Below are positions 57,716-64,000 of a stretch of DNA of 64,000 nt, piece after piece. The translations under genes were made by a program, and so were the position numbers. Each line of letters opens with the position of its first letter. The first letter of the stretch is position 1. This DNA comes from Bacteroidota bacterium (GTDB lineage: Bacteria; Bacteroidota; Ignavibacteria; Ignavibacteriales; Ignavibacteriaceae): contig JAJYDC010000004.1 of assembly GCA_021777835.1 (NCBI GenBank), positions 107,262 to 171,261 of the forward strand, in the 5' to 3' direction. The notes under the pieces are model-generated. The model was not told the DNA's origin and did no database searches. It saw nothing but the letters and a program-made list of their open reading frames with translations.

Positions 57716-58690
57716 TTATGATATAATGTAGTCTTTGCGGATTTTTGTAATCGCTTTTCTAGCTGAATTAAATGCCCAAATAATAGAGCCTCCTTTTTTT
57801 CCTGCGCTTAAGTCTCCGAGTAAAAAGAGCCCGGGAACTGAAGTTTCGTGATGCTCTTTCATAATAGGCTCTTCACCGTCGAACTCAATGCCGATCATCT
57901 TTAAGAAATTACTCGGGGTTGTCCCTCCTAGCGAATAGACTATACGATCAAAAAGCATATCCGGATACTTTTCCTGCTTGAATTTAACTAAAGGCTTTCC
58001 ATCTCTATTCTCAAGTGACACGATATCTGATTCGTAGAATATTTTTACTTTATTCTCCTGTTCAAGAGCAAGAATACTAATTCGATTTATATCATTCATT
58101 CTAGTAAAATCTTTTTTGCGATAGCTTAAGGTGACTTCATTGTTGTTTTGGACAAGATACTGGCAATATTCTGATGCAGTATCTCCGCCTCCAACAACAA
58201 GAACATTTGAATCAATTATTTGGGTTGAAGTGACTTCGAAAAAAACGGAGTTTTTTAGGGCTGAAGGAATAATGTATTCCGGCTTATTTGGTTTTCCCAA
58301 TATACCAATTGCAATTGCTACAATTCGTGCCTCATATTGACTCTTGTCCGTATATACAACGAATGTTTTATCTTCATTTTGATGGAATTTCCAAACTGTC
58401 TCACTATATTTTACATTGAGGTTATTTTCTTTAATAGCCTTATCCAAATACGATATTGTTTCTTGTTTTGTTAAATCCGGGATACACATTACACCGGTGC
58501 ATTTGGCTTCAAATCCTTTATAGTTTGCTGTAACAAGTTTTTTATCGGGGTAATATTTTTTTATTGCATAGGAGTGCTCTTCGGCTTTTTCGATAAGCAA
58601 TATTTTATCTGTTCCTATTTGAGAATGTACTGCCTCAACTGCAATACTAATTCCCGCAGGTCCTGCGCCTATTATTAAAATATCATACAT
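57716..58690 (-). CDS. FAD-dependent pyridine-nucleotide oxidoreductase (YpdA-like)
   Basis: This 324-residue flavoprotein has an FAD-binding GxGxxG ('DILIIGAGPAGISIAVEA'), a second NAD(P)H-binding GxGxxA-type motif ('VLVVGGGDTASEYCQYL') and the terminal FAD motif 'PGLFLLGDLSAGKKGG'. It lacks the CxxC redox pair of thioredoxin reductase. The layout fits the YpdA family, proposed to act as bacillithiol-disulfide reductase. Other reductases share this fold, so the assignment is tentative. It may work in redox homeostasis. Confidence 0.85.
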   Translation of the reverse strand: MYDILIIGAGPAGISIAVEAVHSQIGTDKILLIEKAEEHSYAIKKYYPDKKLVTANYKGFEAKCTGVMCIPDLTKQETISYLDKAIKENNLNVKYSETVWKFHQNEDKTFVVYTDKSQYEARIVAIAIGILGKPNKPEYIIPSALKNSVFFEVTSTQIIDSNVLVVGGGDTASEYCQYLVQNNNEVTLSYRKKDFTRMNDINRISILALEQENKVKIFYESDIVSLENRDGKPLVKFKQEKYPDMLFDRIVYSLGGTTPSNFLKMIGIEFDGEEPIMKEHHETSVPGLFLLGDLSAGKKGGSIIWAFNSARKAITKIRKDYIIS

Positions 58691-58769
58691 TATAGAAACC
58701 TTTGTTGTAATTATAAAGTAAGAGTAAATCCTGATAAAGTCTTGCTAAAGGGTATAGTAAGGAAACATA

Positions 58770-59417
58770 TCATGGAGAAAGCCTGGCTATTTCCCAATTA
58801 TTATTATTAATTCTATAAGAGATTCTATCATGCAATCTATTTTCTCTTCCTTGCCAGAATTCGAAGTAAATCGGAATAAGACGAAATCCACCCCAAAACG
58901 GAGGTAGAGGTATTTGTTTATCCCGGTACATAATACTTAAATTATGAAATTCATTTTCAAGATATTTCCTATCAGCAATTATGCTGCTTTGTCTTGAAGC
59001 CCAAGCGCCTAACTGACTTTCTATGGGGCGGGAATGAAAGTATTCTTCTGATTCTTTAGCAGAAGTTTTTTCAATTGTGCCGCTAATTCGGATCTGACGT
59101 TCAAGTTCTTTCCAGAAAAAAAGTATAGACGCATTTGGATTATTAATTAAGTCGTTTCCTTTATGACTTTCATAGTTAGTAAAGAACACAAAGCCTTGTT
59201 CATCAAATCCTTTCAATAAGACCATGCGTAATGACGGGATTCCTTTTTTATCAGAAGTAGCTAAAGCCATTGCTGTTGGGTCAATTAAATCTGATTTAAG
59301 TGTTTCTTCCATCCATTTGGAAAATTGCTTGAAAGGATTAGCTTCTACATTAGACTCATCGAGAATCTCCAAAGAATAATTGCGTCTAATTATTGAAATG
59401 TCTGTATTGTTTATCAT
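58770..59417 (-). CDS. pdxH: Pyridoxamine 5'-phosphate oxidase
   Basis: This 215-residue FMN enzyme makes pyridoxal 5'-phosphate from the pyridoxamine or pyridoxine phosphates. Motifs are 'NPFKQFSKWMEETL', 'MVLLKGFDEQGFVFFTNYES', 'ESQLGAWASRQSS' and the C-terminal signature 'FEFWQGRENRLHDR'. It is complete. PLP made here is used, for example, by the TrpB2-type enzyme in this window. Confidence 0.97.
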   Translation of the reverse strand: MINNTDISIIRRNYSLEILDESNVEANPFKQFSKWMEETLKSDLIDPTAMALATSDKKGIPSLRMVLLKGFDEQGFVFFTNYESHKGNDLINNPNASILFFWKELERQIRISGTIEKTSAKESEEYFHSRPIESQLGAWASRQSSIIADRKYLENEFHNLSIMYRDKQIPLPPFWGGFRLIPIYFEFWQGRENRLHDRISYRINNNNWEIARLSP

Positions 59418-59597
59418 ATCTTTTTTATCTGTAAATGTTTTTCTTAGTGTGTAAGTTTTATAACTTTAAATGCCAGTTAAACAAACTCCTGAATAGAAGC
59501 AAAAAAGTACATCTTAGTAAATAATAGTTCAGCTTAAAACTGTATTTTCTGTTTTATAAATTAGTTTATTATCAACTATTAAAATATAAAAATTATT

Positions 59598-62500
59598 ATG
59601 AAATCAAGTGATCTAACTAAAGAGCAAAAAGTAGAACTTGAGAAATTTGGCGCAAATACATGGTTCGTAGAATACTTGCATAAACAATATGAAGAAAACC
59701 CCGAAAAGGTTTCTGAACAATGGCAAAATTTCTTTGGTAAAGTAAGCTCTAGCAAGAAGAATAACGGCGAAAGTAAAAATGGGCAAAAAGAACCTGTTTA
59801 TCAATTCTCCAATGTGAAAATGCCTGAGCCGCAACCTGACGACAATCTTCAGATAATTGCGGGAAGTGCAGCAAAAATATTAGAGAACATGAACTCTAGT
59901 TTAACAATTCCAGTAGCCACATCACAGCGGGCTATACCGGTAAAACTTCTTGAAGAGAATAGGATATTAATCAATCAAAACCTATCAAAGAAAAATCAGA
60001 GGAAGATTTCATATACACATTTGATTGCATGGTCAATAGTGAAAGCCATAATGACCAATCCGGTAATGAATAATGCATTTACCATTATTGAAGGGAAACC
60101 GAATGTTATTAAAAGAAAAAATATTAATCTTGGATTAGCTATTGATATTGAAAAAAGAGACGGTACGCATTCTCTAATAGTGCCGAATATTAAGAAATCC
60201 GACGCAATGAATTTTAGCGAATTTGTCAAGGCATATGATGACCTAGTTGATAGATCGCGAAAAGGAATGATTGATCCGTCAGAATTTATGGGCACTACAG
60301 TAACGCTTACAAATCCCGGAACAATAGGTACGATATCTTCGGTACCTAGATTAATGTTAGGTCAAGGGACTATAGTTGCGACGGGTGCAATTCAGTACCC
60401 GGTAGAATACCAAGCAATGGCGCAATCAACAATTTCTGCGTTGGGTATAAGCAAGGTAATGAATTTAACAAGTACTTATGATCATAGAATAATTCAAGGA
60501 GCTGAGTCCGGATTTTTTCTTAAAGAAATTAATGATTTGCTTTTAGGCGCAAACTTTTTTTATGAGGAGATTTTTGAAGACCTAAAAATTCCCTTAGTTC
60601 CGCTAGCATGGCAGGTAGATTCTCAATCTCAGATTTTAGGAAATCATTCAAATAGAGAAGAGATTGAAAAGCAGGGAAGGGTATTGCAGCTAATCAACCT
60701 TTATAGAGTGAGGGGTCATTTAATAGCTAGTTTCGATCCTTTGGGTTCGCAGCTTCCCTATCATGCAGAATTAGATCCAGCAAGCTACAAGCTAACGCTT
60801 TGGGATTTAGACCGTGAATTTATCACAGGTGGTTTTGGAGGGATTCCAACCGCTACGCTTCGAGATATTTTAGAAATTCTGCAGAAGACATATTGTGAAA
60901 AGATAGGTGTTGAATATATGCATATTCAAAATCCTGCTGAAAAGTTATGGCTTCAGAATAAGATGGAGCCAGTGAAGAATATACCTCACTTTGATCCCGG
61001 AATGAAAAAAGAAATATTGAATAAATTAATTATGGCTGAATCTTTTGAGCATTTCATTCATAATAAGTTTATAGGGCACAAAAGATTTTCATTAGAAGGA
61101 TCTGAAACCTTAATTCCAGTACTTGATTTGTTATTAAATGATGCAAGTGAATCCGGAATTCTTGAAATAGTATTAGGAATGGCACACAGGGGCAGGCTGA
61201 ATGTTCTTGCAAACATTATAGGTAAATCATACGATTCTATTTTTACTGAATTTGAGGACATACCTGATATAAATTCAATTGAAGGTTCAGGGGATGTGAA
61301 ATATCATTTAGGTGCTTCAGGCAGGTATAAGACTAGAAACGGAGAAAGTATTGCGGTCTCTGTCGCGTCAAACCCAAGTCATCTTGAATGGGTTAATCCT
61401 GTTGTTGAAGGAATTGTCCGTGCGAAACAAACCCGTCTAAGCGATAGAAAAGAACACAGAAAAGTGATGGCTGTATTGATTCACGGAGACGCAGCATTTG
61501 CCGGGCAGGGAATCTCTGCAGAGACATTGAATCTTTCTCAATTAAGCGGTTATCGCACCGGCGGTACAATTCATATTATAATCAATAATCAAATTGGATT
61601 TACAACAACGCCCGAAGATGCACGTTCATCGCAATATGCTACAGATGTTGCTAAGATGATCCAAGCGCCAATATTCCACGTAAACGGCGATGATCCCGAA
61701 GCGGCTTTGTGGGTAACTAAATTAGCATTTGAATATAGGCAGCTATTCAAAAAAGACATTGTTGTTGATCTTTTTGGCTACAGGCGTCACGGGCATAACG
61801 AGGGTGACGAGCCTGGATTTACGCAGCCATTACTTTATGAGAAAATAAAAGTTCATCCTTCCGTCAGAGAAATTTACTCTAATATCTTAATAAAGAACAA
61901 AACACTTTCTCAAGATGAAATAAACCAAATGAATCAAGCTATTAATGATTCTTTGAGTGAAGCATTTGATAAGATAAAGAGGAGAAAGACTTCTTTTAGC
62001 GGAGATGCACCGTTAGCTGTTTCAAAGGAGAAAATGGAGGCAGCTGTTGGAACAAACAAAACAGGTATTTCGGAAGATATGCTCAAGGAGATTATTAATG
62101 GAATAACAAAGGTTCCAAGGGAATTTTCTGTGCATCCGAAATTGAAAAAGTTTTTGGAAAAAAGGATGGAGCTTTTGGATGGACGCTCAGATGCTGATTG
62201 GGCTACAGCTGAGTCACTTGCTTTTGGAAGTCTACTGATAGAAGGTACTCCTGTTAGGCTAAGCGGACAAGATAGTGTAAGGGGAACCTTTAGCCAACGT
62301 CATCTTGCTTTAACTGACATACAAACCGGATTAGAATATCTTCCTTTAAATCATATCAAACAAGGGCAGGGGAAACTCGAGGCTCTTGATAGTTTTTTAT
62401 CTGAAGCTGCTGTATTAGGTTTTGAATATGGCTACAGTACTGCGGATCCGTTAGCACTGGTAATGTGGGAAGCACAATTTGGCGACTTTGCAAATGGTGC

Positions 62501-63218
62501 TCAGGTAATAATTGATAATTTCATAGTTGCATCATTTGAGAAATGGAAGCTTCCAAATAGAGTAGTAATGCTGCTTCCTCATGGTTTTGAGGGACAAGGA
62601 CCCGAACATTCAAGCGCAAGGTTAGAGCGTTATTTAACGTTATGTGCAGAAGATAATATCCAAGTTTGTAATTTGACTACACCCGCGCAGTATTTCCACG
62701 TACTAAGGCGTCAAGCAAAGCAAGCAATGGGTAAGCCACTCATTATAATGACGCCTAAAAGTCTACTGCGTCTTCCTGAAGCTAAATCGAAAAAAGATGA
62801 TTTTATAAATGGGAAATTTTATGAAATCATTGATGATGAAAAAATAAGTAATAAGGATTCAGTAGAGAAAATAATTATTACGAGCGGAAAGGTATATTAC
62901 GATCTAATTAAATTCCGAGAAGTAAATAAAATTTCTAATGCAGCAGTTATTCGCATGGAACAGTATTATCCTTATAAATCAAAATTGATAAGGGGAATAT
63001 TGGCGTCATACAAGAATGCAAAGCGAGTAACCTGGGTACAAGAAGAGCCTAAAAATATGGGCGCCTGGAATTTCTTAGCTTCAAGATTAGTTGAAGACCT
63101 ATCAGAGGGTCAAAAATTGAATTATGCGGGCAGACCGGAAAGTGCAAGTCCTGCAGTTGGTTCAGCTAAAAAAGCAGCAAAGCAACAAGCTGAATTAGTT
63201 GAAGAAGCATTTAAATAA
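59598..63218 (+). CDS. kgd: Fused 2-oxoglutarate dehydrogenase E1/E2 (KGD-type)
   Basis: This single 1206-residue polypeptide joins an N-terminal docking segment (1-45, 'FGANTWFVEYLHKQYEENPE'), a dihydrolipoyl acyltransferase catalytic domain (about 80-325, active-site histidine in 'TYDHRIIQGAESG', about 296), and a full E1 domain (about 365-1190) with TPP/Mg regions 'GMAHRGRLNVLANI' (about 526) and 'HGDAAFAGQGISAETLN' (about 628). No lipoyl domain is present. The layout is that of actinobacterial KGD/SucAB, which borrows a separate lipoyl-bearing E2. It carries out or initiates oxidative decarboxylation of 2-oxoglutarate in the TCA cycle. No E3 or other subunit is adjacent. Confidence 0.96.
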   Translation: MKSSDLTKEQKVELEKFGANTWFVEYLHKQYEENPEKVSEQWQNFFGKVSSSKKNNGESKNGQKEPVYQFSNVKMPEPQPDDNLQIIAGSAAKILENMNSSLTIPVATSQRAIPVKLLEENRILINQNLSKKNQRKISYTHLIAWSIVKAIMTNPVMNNAFTIIEGKPNVIKRKNINLGLAIDIEKRDGTHSLIVPNIKKSDAMNFSEFVKAYDDLVDRSRKGMIDPSEFMGTTVTLTNPGTIGTISSVPRLMLGQGTIVATGAIQYPVEYQAMAQSTISALGISKVMNLTSTYDHRIIQGAESGFFLKEINDLLLGANFFYEEIFEDLKIPLVPLAWQVDSQSQILGNHSNREEIEKQGRVLQLINLYRVRGHLIASFDPLGSQLPYHAELDPASYKLTLWDLDREFITGGFGGIPTATLRDILEILQKTYCEKIGVEYMHIQNPAEKLWLQNKMEPVKNIPHFDPGMKKEILNKLIMAESFEHFIHNKFIGHKRFSLEGSETLIPVLDLLLNDASESGILEIVLGMAHRGRLNVLANIIGKSYDSIFTEFEDIPDINSIEGSGDVKYHLGASGRYKTRNGESIAVSVASNPSHLEWVNPVVEGIVRAKQTRLSDRKEHRKVMAVLIHGDAAFAGQGISAETLNLSQLSGYRTGGTIHIIINNQIGFTTTPEDARSSQYATDVAKMIQAPIFHVNGDDPEAALWVTKLAFEYRQLFKKDIVVDLFGYRRHGHNEGDEPGFTQPLLYEKIKVHPSVREIYSNILIKNKTLSQDEINQMNQAINDSLSEAFDKIKRRKTSFSGDAPLAVSKEKMEAAVGTNKTGISEDMLKEIINGITKVPREFSVHPKLKKFLEKRMELLDGRSDADWATAESLAFGSLLIEGTPVRLSGQDSVRGTFSQRHLALTDIQTGLEYLPLNHIKQGQGKLEALDSFLSEAAVLGFEYGYSTADPLALVMWEAQFGDFANGAQVIIDNFIVASFEKWKLPNRVVMLLPHGFEGQGPEHSSARLERYLTLCAEDNIQVCNLTTPAQYFHVLRRQAKQAMGKPLIIMTPKSLLRLPEAKSKKDDFINGKFYEIIDDEKISNKDSVEKIIITSGKVYYDLIKFREVNKISNAAVIRMEQYYPYKSKLIRGILASYKNAKRVTWVQEEPKNMGAWNFLASRLVEDLSEGQKLNYAGRPESASPAVGSAKKAAKQQAELVEEAFK

Positions 63219-63370
63219 ATGATCTTAGGGGAATCGTTCTCATTTCGCCATGATTATGAGAGATATTTTTTGTGTAATGATAATAAATAATTTTACGAAA
63301 TTGATATATAATCAGTTGTTGATTATTTTACAGTCAGGAATTTAGAAAGTTTGAGTATTAGTTTAGCGCT

Positions 63371-63443
63371 GCGAGCGTAACTCAGTTGGTAGAGTGTCAG
63401 CTTCCCAAGCTGGATGTCGCGGGTTCGAACCCCGTCGCTCGCT
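63371..63443 (+). tRNA. tRNA-Gly (CCC)
   Basis: This 73-nt cloverleaf has acceptor GCGAGCG/CGCTCGC, anticodon stem TCAGC/GCTGG with loop TTCCCAA (anticodon CCC, reading GGG), and T-arm GCGGGTTCGAACCCCGT. CCA is not encoded. Confidence 0.95.
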
Positions 63444-63529
63444 CAAGAAATAGATGACATTTGGAATTATTTCTAAAAAGTCTGATATTTGCCACGCGAT
63501 TTTTTGATATTATCATAAAGTTATTGCAC

Positions 63530-63604
63530 GGGGGCTTAGCTCAGTTGGTTCAGAGCATCTGCCTTACAAGCAGAGGGTCATTGGTTCGAATCCATTAGCC
63601 CCCA
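63530..63604 (+). tRNA. tRNA-Val (UAC)
   Basis: This 75-nt cloverleaf has acceptor GGGGGCT/AGCCCCC, anticodon stem TCTGC/GCAGA with loop CTTACAA (anticodon TAC), and T-arm TTGGTTCGAATCCAT. Discriminator A; CCA is not encoded. It follows tRNA-Gly by 86 bp and may be cotranscribed. Confidence 0.96.
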
Positions 63605-63608
63605 CTAG

Positions 63609-63642
63609 AAACCCTTAAAACAGATTGTTTTGAGGGTTTTTT
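63609..63642 (+). terminator. Terminator after tRNA-Gly/tRNA-Val
   Basis: The stem AAACCCTTAAAACA/TGTTTTGAGGGTTT (one G-T wobble) with a 3-base loop is followed directly by TTT, ending the tRNA transcript 5 bp after tRNA-Val. Confidence 0.9.
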
Positions 63643-64000
63643 GTTTCTGCATTTCCCAATGCATTAGGAGTTACTTTATTTCAATTATACAGGATTCCAT
63701 TTCTAATTTCGTTATGATAAGGTGTGTACCTCATAAAGAATAGTGAAAAGAGTAAGTTAAATAATACAATAGAAATAATTGAATTATTACCAGTAAGTGT
63801 TTGGTAAATTATTTTATTGGGGGAGATAAGAACTACAGGTTAACTTACATTGTGCCGGAGACCAAAAGTATTGCCTACCTAATTTGCAAATTGTCAAGAA
63901 TCACGAAAACCTGCCAGCGCAGGGGCATGAAAGTTCGATACCCGGGATTGAATTATACCAGAATTATCCAATACATAACTGCGAGCTGCATTAGCTCTTC
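63643..64000. other. 358-bp window end with no recognised gene
   Basis: I see no supported coding frame or RNA gene up to the edge. A small hairpin CCTGC-4-GCAGG lies near 63909-63922. A gene running off the edge cannot be excluded. Confidence 0.5.

Overview
The window is about 64 kb of AT-rich bacterial chromosome. The best guess at source is the Ignavibacteria/Chlorobi side of the Bacteroidota (FCB) group. The reasons are the type IX secretion-like C-terminal sorting domains with a 'YPNPF(N/Y)P' motif on secreted proteins, a histidine kinase with a two-component-regulator propeller, a fused KGD-type 2-oxoglutarate dehydrogenase, and many SpoIIE-type phosphatases. This placement is inferred from gene content, not from a database search.

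Layout. (1) 1-11 kb is a surface and sensing region. It holds a giant, edge-truncated adhesin-like mosaic of LamG-like, Gly-rich and fibronectin-like modules on the minus strand, a propeller histidine kinase with its LuxR-type response regulator, a secreted GLUG/beta-helix protein, a decayed fragment of a second copy of that protein, and a 165-bp nested palindromic element that looks like a MITE. (2) 11-21.3 kb carries housekeeping genes: uvrA, a YigZ-family gene, a MarR regulator, an O-methyltransferase, a secreted subtilase, lepB and lepA. (3) 21.5-31.1 kb is a signalling island: an ECF sigma factor, a very large membrane anti-sigma-like protein, then a partner-switching cluster of three SpoIIE/PP2C phosphatases, one STAS antagonist and one RsbW-like kinase. 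(4) 31.4-33.9 kb encodes a chemoreceptor in which the two lobes of a sugar-binding-protein fold appear in reversed order and are predicted to lie in the cytoplasm. (5) 34-36.8 kb has a TrpB2-type enzyme and an aldo/keto reductase. (6) 36.8-38.9 kb is a decayed integrative element in tRNA-Leu(CAA). It is bounded by 62-bp direct repeats and holds stubs of an integrase, an antitoxin and a PIN toxin, one intact hypothetical gene, and an unexplained large hairpin. (7) 39.4-42.3 kb has a Cys-rich membrane protein, an outer-membrane barrel, a His-rich secreted protein, and a G-rich intergenic stretch with 11-bp direct repeats. (8) 42.3-63.2 kb is core metabolism: glnS, a DEAD-box helicase, secDF, a nucleoside-salvage operon (cdd-tdk-CNT transporter-PNP), a glycosyltransferase and UvrD-like helicase pair, a carbonic anhydrase, an EamA exporter, an FAD reductase, pdxH and kgd. 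tRNA-Gly(CCC) and tRNA-Val(UAC) follow, and the last 360 bp hold no recognisable gene.

The most unusual items are the apparently permuted binding-protein chemoreceptor, the dense partner-switching cluster beside an ECF sigma/anti-sigma pair, the tRNA-Leu element remnant, and the nested palindrome near 8.8 kb. No CRISPR array, rRNA or intact transposase was seen.
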